Below, one piece after another: positions 56,755 through 64,000 of a stretch of 64,000 nucleotides of DNA. Source of the DNA: Paenibacillus sp. PL2-23. Lineage in GTDB: Bacteria; Bacillota; Bacilli; Paenibacillales; Paenibacillaceae. Made by a program: the position numbers and the translations under genes. Each line of letters begins with the position of its first letter. Positions within the stretch are counted from its first letter, which is position 1. The notes under the pieces are model-generated. The model saw nothing but the letters and a program-made list of their open reading frames with translations, was not told where the DNA came from and did not search any database. The stretch lies in NCBI RefSeq assembly GCF_040834005.1, contig NZ_CP162129.1:1884001-1948000 (forward strand). Reading direction: 5' to 3'.

Positions 56755-58938
56755 ATGGATAAAGTATGGTCAGCAAGCTGGTTAATGGATAAGGCGTTTG
56801 AAGGGGTGTCCCCTCCTGACAATCTTTTTCATAAAGAACAGAGCAAGCCTGTTGCTATAGAGCACAGAGTGGATCTAGCCAATCGTCACTGGTTAATTAG
56901 GAAATCGTTCGAGCTGGATAAAAGCATGAAGCGCGCTGTACTGGATATTACAGCTGATGATTACTACAAGCTATATATCAATGGGCATCTGGCAGGTCAA
57001 GGACCAGCCCAGTCTACATTTGATCATTACTATTATAATCGTTACGATGTGACGGAGCTTCTTCGTCCTGGGCCCAATGTAATTGCTGTTCACGTCTATT
57101 ATCACGGATTAATCTGCAGAGCGTATAACAGTGCAGACAATCGGCAAGGTATGATTGCGGAGCTTCGAATCGATGATGAGGTATTCGTGCATACGGATTC
57201 AACCTGGAGATGCTGGAATACGGAAGAATACGGTCACGGTGAAATCATAGGGTATGATACACAATTTGGAGAGCCCCTTGACCTGCGGCTCAAGCAGCCG
57301 GAATGGAAAGCCAACGGATTTGACGACTCTGCATGGGAAGAGGCTGTTGTCCAATCCACCGATCATGTGCTGTATCTGCAGCCTACCCCTCCTGTATCGG
57401 TATATGAGAAGTCTCCTGTTCAAATAACACAAGCGGCGCCGGGGCATTACCGCATAGATTTTGGCGAAGAAGTGACGGGACAAGTGAAGTTCACTGCTAA
57501 CGGACAGGCTGGAAGCAAAATTGAGGTTCGATATGGTGAAGAGCTTCAGGACGATGGCGCTGTTCGTTATGAGATGAGATGTAATTGTACTTATCAAGAG
57601 GTATGCACCTTGTCGGGTGGCGTTGACGAGTTTGAGTTTTTTGATTACAAAGCGTTCCGTTATGTAGAGCTTTTGTCTTATGAACCGGGGATACACATTG
57701 ATTTGACGAGTATAGCAGCAATTGTGAGGCATTACCCGATGAAGGAGGACGCGTGTATCTTCGAATCCTCTGACTCTTTGTTAAATAATATTTGGTCAAT
57801 CTGTCGGAATGGGGTGAAATATGGCTCTCAAGAGGGGTATGTGGATTGTCCGTCGCGCGAGAAGGGACAGTACTTGGGAGACAATACGATAATTGCTCCA
57901 ACCCAGGCCTACTTAAGTGGCGATCTTAGATTATACCGTAAAGCACTGCTGGATTATGTGATCCTCTCCTCCAAGGTGTGCCCGGGTCTAATGGCTGTTG
58001 CGCCGGGACATTACATGCAGGAAATTGCCGATTTCTCCCTGCAGTGGCCGATGCAGCTGTTGAAGTACTACAAAATGAGCGGCGATATGGAATTCCTGCG
58101 TGAGATGTATCCGCATGCCTTGGGAATATTAGAGCATTTCGCTGCTTATGAAAGAAGTGACGGGCTCCTGGAGCGGGTCACGGATAAATGGAATCTAGTA
58201 GATTGGCCTGATGGACTGAGAGACGGATACGACTTTGATCTAAGAAAGCCGGTTGGCGATGGCTGTCATAATGTCTTAAATGCCTTTTATTATGGAGCGC
58301 ATGTGAGTGTAATGGAAATGGGCGGAATTCTTGGCGAATGTTCAGATGAGCAGAAGCTAGCAAGCTTGCGCCAGGCTTATACCGAAGCGTTCTATCATGA
58401 GGAAACTGGATTGTTTGTCGATGCGGCAGGCTCCTTACATTCCTCTCTGCATGCTAATGCATTGCCGCTGTTGTTCGGATTAGTCCCAGCAGATGGGAAG
58501 CAGCCTGTCATCGAGCTCATTCGGAAGAAGCGTCTGTCATGCGGCGTGTATATGGCATATTTTGTCCTGAAAGCTCTTGCTGTCGCAGGGGAACACGAGC
58601 TAGCTTACGATTTGATGACGTCCACGGATGAAAATTCCTGGGCAACGATGATTAAGGAAGGGGCCACTACCTGCTTTGAGAGCTGGTCCAAGGAGCATAA
58701 GTGGAATACAAGCTTATGTCATCCGTGGGCCAGTGCTCCGATCTTGATTCTCATTGAGGATATCATGGGCCTGTCTCCGGCAGAGCCGGGCTGGACGAAG
58801 GTAGGCTTCAAGCCTCACATTCCTCAAGCGCTCGATGCTCTCCAGTTAGAATTCGAGACACCAGCAGGGCGAATAAGCGTGTGCTATAAGGACAACAACA
58901 TACAAGTTCGTGTACCTGTCACTAAACAAATTGTTTAA
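56755..58938 (+). CDS. GH78 alpha-L-rhamnosidase-like enzyme
   Basis: 727 residues; AAAGGGG precedes the ATG. N-terminal jelly-roll domains (YYKLYINGHLAGQGP), a Bac_rhamnosid concanavalin-like domain (RIDFGEEVTGQVKF, RYVELLSYEP), then the (alpha/alpha)6 barrel. Catalytic-site motif VDCPSREKGQYLGDN with Asp364 and Glu369, and ATTCFESW with Glu642 as likely base; C-terminal beta-domain (WTKVGFKPHIP). No signal peptide. GH78 members release alpha-L-rhamnose, so this is the best single pointer to a rhamnose-containing substrate. Confidence 0.9.
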   Translation: MDKVWSASWLMDKAFEGVSPPDNLFHKEQSKPVAIEHRVDLANRHWLIRKSFELDKSMKRAVLDITADDYYKLYINGHLAGQGPAQSTFDHYYYNRYDVTELLRPGPNVIAVHVYYHGLICRAYNSADNRQGMIAELRIDDEVFVHTDSTWRCWNTEEYGHGEIIGYDTQFGEPLDLRLKQPEWKANGFDDSAWEEAVVQSTDHVLYLQPTPPVSVYEKSPVQITQAAPGHYRIDFGEEVTGQVKFTANGQAGSKIEVRYGEELQDDGAVRYEMRCNCTYQEVCTLSGGVDEFEFFDYKAFRYVELLSYEPGIHIDLTSIAAIVRHYPMKEDACIFESSDSLLNNIWSICRNGVKYGSQEGYVDCPSREKGQYLGDNTIIAPTQAYLSGDLRLYRKALLDYVILSSKVCPGLMAVAPGHYMQEIADFSLQWPMQLLKYYKMSGDMEFLREMYPHALGILEHFAAYERSDGLLERVTDKWNLVDWPDGLRDGYDFDLRKPVGDGCHNVLNAFYYGAHVSVMEMGGILGECSDEQKLASLRQAYTEAFYHEETGLFVDAAGSLHSSLHANALPLLFGLVPADGKQPVIELIRKKRLSCGVYMAYFVLKALAVAGEHELAYDLMTSTDENSWATMIKEGATTCFESWSKEHKWNTSLCHPWASAPILILIEDIMGLSPAEPGWTKVGFKPHIPQALDALQLEFETPAGRISVCYKDNNIQVRVPVTKQIV

Positions 58939-58987
58939 CAGAGGCCGCCAAAAAACATAATGATGGATATGGAAGCAATATGAACAC

Positions 58988-58995
58988 AAACGTTT
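58988..58995. promoter_or_regulatory. Candidate LacI-type operator
   Basis: AAACGTTT palindrome in the leader of the cycloisomerase gene, followed by ATATATA as at the 3387 site. Possibly recognised by the LacI protein at 2272-3300. Confidence 0.35.
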
Positions 58996-59070
58996 ATATA
59001 TAAAATTATGTTTGACATAAAAAACGAGGGGGGTATAATTGAAGTAATTGAACGCAAAGGGGAATGCGGG

Positions 59071-60219
59071 ATGCGGATAACAAACATTCAAGTGCACGTC
59101 ATGAAATCGCTGCTGGAGGAACCTTTTTATTTCTCTCAAGGCTGGGTGAAGCAGCGCTCTTCGGTGCTGGTGGAGATCGAGACGGATGCCGGTATTACAG
59201 GATGGGGAGAGTGTCTGTGCCATGGGCTCCAGCCGCCGGAGATTGCCGCCGCCTTTATTAGACACGCGTTTGCGCCACTTCTAATAGGAAGAGATCCTCA
59301 TGACACGGATGTGCTCTGGGAGGAAATGTACAATCTGTCTCGTCCTTACGGCCAAGGCGGCGCGGCGGTGAATGCTATAAGCGGCATTGATATCGCATTG
59401 TGGGACATTAAGGGCAAAAGCTGCGGCCTTCCCGTCAGCAAGCTGCTCGGCGGCACGTTCCGCACGCAGGTTATGCCGTATGCGACCGGCTTCTACCGGA
59501 CGGCGAAGGGCAGCTACCCCGCGGATGGCGTAGCAGAGGCGTTGCAGCATAAGGCGAATGGTCTTCGCGCCATGAAGCTTAAGATCGGCTTCGGCATAGA
59601 CGAGGATCTGGCCTTGATCACCTCCGTCCGGGAAGCGGTGGGACCGGAAATGCGGCTCATGGCGGATGCCAATGGCGCCTATAACACGGGACTGGCAAGA
59701 AGGCTGCTGCTGGAGTCGGAGTCGTCTAAGCTGTATTTTATGGAAGAGCTGCTGGCTCCTGAGGATATTGACGGCTATAAAGCGATCCGCCATCTTACAG
59801 GAACATTGATTGCGTCCGGTGAGAATCTGTTCGGCAAGATGGGCTACCGTCACTGGATTGCGCAAGGCGCGCTTGACATTGTGCAGCCGGACCTCTGCTC
59901 CTCGGGAGGCTTCACGGAATGCAAGAAGATTGCGACGCTCGCGCAAGCCTGGAATACGATGATGGTTCCGCATGTATGGGGCTCTGGAGTTGGTCTTGCC
60001 GCCTCCCTCCAATTCATTGCGTCATTGGCGCCGACCCCGCTGGGCCTCTTCCCTGAGGAGCCTATGCTGGAATACGACCAATCATCCCATCCATTCCGCG
60101 CGGATCTGATTGGTCATGCCATTACGATGAAGGATGGTATGGTGGCGATTCCGGATGGACCTGGTATTGGTGTGGAGATTAATCGAGACATTATTGACAA
60201 ATATGCGGTGAAGGCTTAA
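59071..60219 (+). CDS. Enolase-superfamily sugar-acid cycloisomerase/dehydratase
   Basis: 382 residues from ATG 59071 (AAAGGGGAA upstream); an upstream in-frame start would add 21 residues of unconserved leader. N-terminal capping domain, then a (beta/alpha)7-beta barrel with Lys169-x-Lys171 (MKLKIGFG), metal ligands Asp199 (MADANGAYN), Glu225 and Glu251 (SGENLFG), and His301 (VPHVWGSGVGLAASLQF). This is the mandelate racemase group; the overall pattern, including IPDGPGIGVEINRD, resembles galactarolactone cycloisomerase and related sugar-acid enzymes. It would turn a uronate-derived or anhydrosugar acid into a 2-keto-3-deoxy acid, the substrate class of the next gene. Visibly GC-richer than the lyase region. 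Confidence 0.85.
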   Translation: MRITNIQVHVMKSLLEEPFYFSQGWVKQRSSVLVEIETDAGITGWGECLCHGLQPPEIAAAFIRHAFAPLLIGRDPHDTDVLWEEMYNLSRPYGQGGAAVNAISGIDIALWDIKGKSCGLPVSKLLGGTFRTQVMPYATGFYRTAKGSYPADGVAEALQHKANGLRAMKLKIGFGIDEDLALITSVREAVGPEMRLMADANGAYNTGLARRLLLESESSKLYFMEELLAPEDIDGYKAIRHLTGTLIASGENLFGKMGYRHWIAQGALDIVQPDLCSSGGFTECKKIATLAQAWNTMMVPHVWGSGVGLAASLQFIASLAPTPLGLFPEEPMLEYDQSSHPFRADLIGHAITMKDGMVAIPDGPGIGVEINRDIIDKYAVKA

Positions 60220-60258
60220 AGCGAGCATCGAAGTGCCGAATAAAGAGGAGATGAAGGG

Positions 60259-60888
60259 ATGTTAACTGTACAGCAGCAGATAGAGACAAGCAAGGTTGTG
60301 GCCATTCTGCGCAATGTCCCGCTGGACAGACTGCCCAATGTGATGGAGGCGCTCTATGAGGGCGGAATTCGGGCAGCCGAAATTACGTTGAACTCGGAGG
60401 GGGCTCTGGAGGGGATTCGCTCTATGAGGGGCCAATATGAGGGGAAAATGTCGATTGGCGCCGGGACAGTTATTACCGCTCTGGACGTGGAACGCGCGAC
60501 GGATGCAGGGGCCGAATTTCTAATCTCGCCCCACACGGATGAAAGAGTGATTGAGGCGGCGTTATCCCGCTCCAGCGTCCCAATTCCCGGAGCGCTTACG
60601 CCGACGGAGGTTGTGCGTGCTGTAACGGCGGGAGCGCCGTACGTGAAGCTGTTCCCTTGCACGTCCTTTGGCCCGAGCTATGTGAAGGAGCTGTTAGCGC
60701 CATTGAATCATGTCAAGTTCATGGCGGTCGGCGGGATAACAGCTAAGCTGGCGGCGGCTTATATACAGGCTGGTGCGATTGCGGTCGGTGCCGGAAGCGG
60801 TCTGGTCTCCCATGCCGATGTTATGGCGCATAACTATGCCGCGATAACGTCCAATGCGCGTGAGCTTGTAAGGCATATTGAAGGCTGA
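60259..60888 (+). CDS. KDPG/KHG-type (2-keto-3-deoxy acid) aldolase
   Basis: 209 residues; AGAGGAGATGAAGGG precedes the ATG. Class I aldolase: Schiff-base Lys130 in YVKLFPC, Glu41 in RAAEITLNS, phosphate-loop-like VGGIT and GAGSGL near the C-terminus. It cleaves a 2-keto-3-deoxy-(6-phospho)gluconate/galactonate to pyruvate and glyceraldehyde(-3-phosphate). Placed 39 bp after the cycloisomerase, it completes a short sugar-acid route. No sugar-acid kinase gene is nearby, so whether it uses phosphorylated substrate is open. Confidence 0.92.
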   Translation: MLTVQQQIETSKVVAILRNVPLDRLPNVMEALYEGGIRAAEITLNSEGALEGIRSMRGQYEGKMSIGAGTVITALDVERATDAGAEFLISPHTDERVIEAALSRSSVPIPGALTPTEVVRAVTAGAPYVKLFPCTSFGPSYVKELLAPLNHVKFMAVGGITAKLAAAYIQAGAIAVGAGSGLVSHADVMAHNYAAITSNARELVRHIEG

Positions 60889-60986
60889 CCTGTATCAATG
60901 GTAGGATGAATAGATAAGCTTATGGAGGAATCGTTCCGGCGATTCCTCTTTTGGTTGGAATGGAACAAGAGGAGGCGTTGCTGATT

Positions 60987-61483
60987 ATGCAGCATACCGT
61001 CAAATTCCGAACGGATCGGGTGCCCGCCGTGGACAATGTTGGCTTGTTCAGGACAACCGCATTGTGGGCCCATATGGACCGTGTTCTGCCTCATGACGTG
61101 TTGATTGTTGTCAGGGAAGGACTTGTCCATATTATTGAAGATGGCACCGAATATCATATTTCGCCCGGCGAGGTTTTCCTGATGAAGCGGGGCGTGCGCC
61201 ACTATGGCTTGCCGCAAACGCTGCCAGGCTCCGAATGGTATTGGATTACGTTCGGCGCTCCGGAGACGGAGGAGCATGATCACCAGATGGCAGAGACGGA
61301 GACAGAAGCAGAGGCAGAGATTGCGGATGCTAAGGGAATGAGCCTTCTGAGGGGCCAATTGCCCCAAACCATTGAGCTGAAACGTCTCAAGGTGAGCGAC
61401 TTTCAGGGCATCTGCGTCAGAATGAATAAGCTCTTGCATCACTATGCTATGGGAACGGCTTACGACCGGCTGAAGCTCATTCG
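60987..61483 (+). pseudogene. AraC-family regulator remnant, lacking DNA-binding domain
   Basis: Start at 60987 (GAGGAGG upstream). It has an N-terminal AraC-type cupin (VREGLVHIIEDGTEYHISPGEVFLMKRGVRHYGLP) and part of the helical linker (ICVRMNKLLHHYAMGTAYDRLKLI). The helix-turn-helix domain is absent: at about 61483 the sequence switches into an SLH coding segment in another frame, and the AraC frame then continues as unrelated basic sequence to a stop at 61625. Non-functional as an AraC protein. Confidence 0.8.
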
Positions 61484-61729
61484 ATTACACGGCAAGAGAT
61501 GGCGGTTATGCTCTATCGCGCCAAGGCCTATATCGACCGGATTCCGGCCCATGGGCAGGCCAAAACGGCGTCAGATCTGGACGAAGCAGCAGGATGGGCG
61601 CAAGAAGCGATTGCCGATATGCTGAAGCTTGGCTGGATGCAAGGACGCGGTGAAGACGTATTTGCTCCGCTGGGGATTACGAGACGGGAAGAGGCAGCAC
61701 AGGTGCTTGCCGCCATTCTCGCGCCTTAG
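61484..61729 (+). pseudogene. C-terminal remnant of an SLH-domain protein
   Basis: The frame ITRQEMAVMLYRAKAY, then AAGWAQEAIADMLKLGWMQGRGEDVFAPLGITRREEAAQVLAAILA, is the end of one SLH motif and a complete last one, closing at a stop at 61729 and a perfect terminator. No start or upstream part exists; the junction with the AraC remnant is at about 61481-61486. Confidence 0.8.
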
Positions 61730-61754
61730 CGGCAGATTGATAAGAAGAAAGAAG

Positions 61755-61787
61755 GAAGCCCGGACGTCGATGTCCGGGCTTCTTTAT
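61755..61787 (+). terminator. Terminator of the SLH remnant; group II intron target
   Basis: GAAGCCCGGAC (61755-61765) pairs perfectly with GTCCGGGCTTC (61772-61782), followed by TTTAT and then the intron's GTGCG end. A stem-loop terminator directly 5' of the insertion point is the known target of group IIC introns. Confidence 0.88.
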
Positions 61788-63040
61788 GTGCGACGGGCAG
61801 TCGTATCACTAGCGCTTATGCGCTATGAGTGATCAATTACAGGCGGCGGTAACGATACATAAAGTAAAAACGAGCCGAGAGCCTGGAACGAAAACTTTTC
61901 TCGAAGGTGTAAGTCCTTCCTCAAGAGTTCTGGTACAGCTTGAGAAGCCTAATCTAGGGCAGGAATCGCGAGGTACTTGTCTGAAGGAGATGCGGATAGT
62001 CGAGAGACCCGTAGGCGGATGAGCAGACCCAAATGCGAAAGCGTGAAGCACGCAGCGGCGGGGTAAGTCGGCGACTGTGCGTAAATAACGGGAAGCCTGC
62101 TACACGGCAAACTGTTGCCCCAAGAGCCAGACGAGCAACAGTGACTTATCATGTGAAGGTGCTGGGTATGTTCAGAAGGAAGATACGATGACCCCGTGAG
62201 GTTCTCTGTCCTCCCTGCAAAGGATGGGTATCTATAAGGCTTCGCCGAAGTGATACTCATGTCAGAGAATTCAGACGTTCTCATAGTACGGAAGTAGGCA
62301 GGCGACCAAACGTCTGCTGAACGGAAGGGGAACGACCTCGTGAACGAACACTTGAATGTAGCGTCGAACAACCGTAACGATACTGCGGTAAGAACGAACG
62401 GAATGGGCGCAATGAAAGGTGGGAGATAGACATGAATCAAGAGTTGAAGCTAAAGTGGCACAGCATCTACGGGCAGATTTTGTTCGAGAGGCGACTTTAT
62501 GAAGCGTGGGAACAAGTCAAGGCAAATAAAGGAGCCGGAGGCATCGACGGAGTAACACTGGAAACGTACGGGAGGAAACTGAAGGACAATCTTGCCAGTC
62601 TCCTGAACAAGCTGAGGGCGAAGGAGTATGTCCCATCTCCCGTGCGCAGACGGTATATACCCAAGAAGAACGGGAAATTGCGACCGCTAGGTATACCCAA
62701 TATCGAAGATCGGATCGTACAGCAAGCCATTGTCAACGTTCTTCAACCAAAGTGTGAAGAACTCATCTTCCATCGTTGGTCATGCGGATACCGACCCAAC
62801 TATGGGGCGAAACGGGTAGCACAGATCATCCTATGGAACGTCGAGACAGATCACAATTACATTTACGACTGCGATATCAAGGGCTTTTTCGATAACATTT
62901 CGCACAAGAGTCTTATGCGAGTGCTTACGAAATATATAGCGGATGGAACAGTGTTAGACATGATCTGGAAATGGCTGAAGGCAGGGTACATGGAAGAAGG
63001 AAAATACCACGAGGTAGACTCTGGCACCCCCCAGGGCGGA
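61788..63040 (+). mobile_element. Group II intron (IIC-like), 5' part, interrupted
   Basis: Begins with GTGCGAC at 61788, the group II 5' end, 5 nt after a terminator stem. From 61788 to 62431 there is no gene but a long structured, GC-rich stretch consistent with ribozyme domains I to III, followed by the reverse-transcriptase gene at 62432 in the expected domain IV position. Continuity is lost at 63041 where another element enters. The 3' intron end is not in the window. Confidence 0.8.
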
Positions 63041-63079
63041 TTATGCAAAGCTTTGCATAAGCCCCCTTATGAGAAGTAA
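62432..63079 (+). pseudogene. ltrA: Group II intron reverse transcriptase, truncated by insertion
   Basis: GGTGGGAG precedes the ATG. Reverse-transcriptase blocks RT0 to RT4 are present: GAGGIDGVTLETYG, YIPKKNGKLRPLGIPNIEDRIVQQA, SCGYRPNYGAKRV, YIYDCDIKGFFDNISH and SGTPQGG. After TPQGG (codon ending about 63039) the expected GVISPLLANI and the YxDD catalytic block are missing; instead the frame runs into the palindromic end of a second element and stops at 63079. Intact family members have about 400-600 residues, so the enzyme is inactive unless the element excises. Confidence 0.9.
63041..63060. repeat. 20-bp perfect palindrome at element end
   Basis: TTATGCAAAGCTTTGCATAA: two head-to-head TTATGCAAAG copies. 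The same decamer recurs at 63084-63093 and, inverted, at 63139-63148. Likely recombinase-binding half-sites. Confidence 0.85.
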
Positions 63080-63083
63080 CTCG

Positions 63084-63148
63084 TTATGCAAAGTAAACCC
63101 CACAAGCCTCTGGTAGTAAAGGGATTTGTTCCAGATTACTTTGCATAA
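63084..63148. repeat. Second inverted pair of the recombinase motif
   Basis: TTATGCAAAGTAA (from 63084) and TTACTTTGCATAA (63136-63148) are perfect 13-bp inverted arms separated by about 39 bp, between the element end and the recombinase gene. Confidence 0.8.
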
Positions 63149-63206
63149 TATCCGAAATGTTTAGTAGGAGAAGAACCTTCTCACTACACATTTCGGGGGT
63201 ATCATC

Positions 63207-64000
63207 ATGGAAATCCTACCTTTTCGAGAGTTAACGACCTGTCTCGAGAAAGAACTGTACCGTCTGCATTACAACGAGCAGACGATCAAGTATTACAGAT
63301 CGATGTGGCGACGAATTGCCAGCTATTTGGAGTCGGAAAGCATTCATCACTTTTCCGAGGAGGCCGGACTTCGCTTTCTCGAACGGGAGTACAATTATTT
63401 CGAACTCGAGAAAGCCGGGAACCTTACACAGTCCATCATCAATGTCTTCCGGGTAGTTAGAATGCTTGGAGATTACCAACTGCATGGCTGCATTCTACGC
63501 CGATATTACAAGCAGAAAAAGTTATTACAAAGTATGGCGTACGAAGAAATGCTCCAACGCTACTGCATGCACTGCGAAAGGAAGGACTATTCAAGAGCAA
63601 CACAGCAACATTACAGGAAGGCCACTGAAAAATTTTTGAGCTTCTTGGAATCTAAGGGGATTTCAGACTGTGCGGCTATCTCCGCTGCCAGCTTGAACGA
63701 CTACATCAACACCTTACTCGGATACAGTTACAAGATGGTCGAGCAACAACTTTGCGCGCTTCGTTCTTTTCTTCGTTTCCTTCACAACAACCAGCTTCAT
63801 CCGCTGGATCTGACTGCAGTCATCCCGTCCATAAATGCGAGAAAGCAAAGCCGTATTCCTTCCGTCTGGTCACCAGAGAATGTGACGAAACTGCTTGAGG
63901 CAATTGACAGAGGCAACCCAGCCGGAAAACGGGATTATGCTATGATTCTCATCGTTGCTCGTCTGGGGCTAAGATCCATAGACCTTAAACGATTGAAGCT
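63207..64000 (+). CDS. Tyrosine recombinase, 3'-truncated by window edge
   Basis: ATG at 63207 with CGGGGGT upstream; the frame is open for 264 codons to the window end. N-terminal SAM-like/core-binding region: YNEQTIKYYRSMWRRIASYLE, and a second copy-like stretch SRATQQHYRKATEKFLSFLESKG then MVEQQLCALRSFLRFLHNN. The catalytic domain begins with RIPSVWSPENVTKLLEAID, and ARLGLRSIDLKRLKL holds the first catalytic Arg. The rest of the active site (HxxR, Tyr) lies outside. Probably acts on the TTATGCAAAG repeats just upstream. Confidence 0.9.
   Translation, partial: MEILPFRELTTCLEKELYRLHYNEQTIKYYRSMWRRIASYLESESIHHFSEEAGLRFLEREYNYFELEKAGNLTQSIINVFRVVRMLGDYQLHGCILRRYYKQKKLLQSMAYEEMLQRYCMHCERKDYSRATQQHYRKATEKFLSFLESKGISDCAAISAASLNDYINTLLGYSYKMVEQQLCALRSFLRFLHNNQLHPLDLTAVIPSINARKQSRIPSVWSPENVTKLLEAIDRGNPAGKRDYAMILIVARLGLRSIDLKRLK

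Larger units (their letters stand above)
63041..64000 (+). mobile_element. Tyrosine-recombinase element, left part
   Basis: Starts with a 20-bp perfect palindrome at 63041, then a second inverted pair, then a tyrosine recombinase gene reading out of the window. The group II reverse transcriptase is cut exactly at this point. The right end is beyond the window. The layout recalls multi-recombinase (RIT-like) transposable units, but only one gene can be seen. Confidence 0.65.

Noticed and set aside
60951..61625. Intact 224-residue regulator
   Set aside because: The C-terminal part is an out-of-frame reading of SLH sequence, and the DNA-binding domain is missing.
61825..62431. Small open frames upstream of the reverse transcriptase as genes
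   Set aside because: They fall in the structured RNA part of the group II intron and have no protein-like features.

Overview
This window looks like a carbohydrate-utilisation island from a Paenibacillus-type Firmicute. The basis is strong AGGAGG-like ribosome sites with frequent GTG/TTG starts, paired YesM/YesN-like two-component systems, LplB/YtcP-like permeases with lipoprotein binding proteins and no ATPase, many AraC regulators, and a surface enzyme anchored by three SLH domains. No marker gene fixes the species.

Layout. 1-4.8 kb: end of a GH106-like hydrolase, a convergent LacI regulator and a sulfatase. 5156-8407: a four-gene DDE transposon (TIRs, 6-bp target duplication) inserted into the ribosome-binding site of the next operon. 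8.4-16.2 kb: ABC transporter 1, a membrane-bound AraC regulator, and a stand-alone carbohydrate-binding-like protein coupled to a clan GH-A enzyme. 16.4-27.1 kb: AraC, GH2 beta-galactosidase-like enzyme, two sulfatases, AraC, GH88 unsaturated uronyl hydrolase, sulfatase. 27.2-42.5 kb: AraC, two-component system 1, ABC transporter 2, a second GH106-like enzyme, and a 1651-residue SLH-anchored polysaccharide lyase with two near-identical lyase domains. 42.6-51.8 kb: AraC, GH3, two-component system 2, ABC transporter 3 behind a perfect cre-type site. 51.9-60.9 kb: AraC, sulfatase, a beta-propeller protein (PL22/TolB-like), AraC, GH78, an enolase-superfamily cycloisomerase/dehydratase and a KDPG-type aldolase. 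60.9-64 kb: a genomic scar with an AraC remnant fused to an SLH remnant, a group II intron lodged just behind the SLH gene's terminator, and a tyrosine-recombinase element that interrupts the intron's reverse transcriptase.

How it may work (inference). The surface lyase cuts a uronate-containing polysaccharide outside the cell. Three ABC systems, probably energised by a shared ATPase encoded elsewhere, import sulfated oligosaccharides. Five Cys-type sulfatases without signal peptides, GH88, GH78, GH106-like, GH2, GH3 and GH-A enzymes then finish degradation in the cytoplasm, and the sugar acids enter central metabolism through the cycloisomerase and aldolase. Sulfate esters, unsaturated uronate, rhamnose and a GH3-cleavable sugar together resemble ulvan-type or other sulfated rhamnose/uronate polysaccharides, but the real substrate is not proven by sequence. 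Nothing in the window supplies sulfatase maturation or the transporter ATPase.
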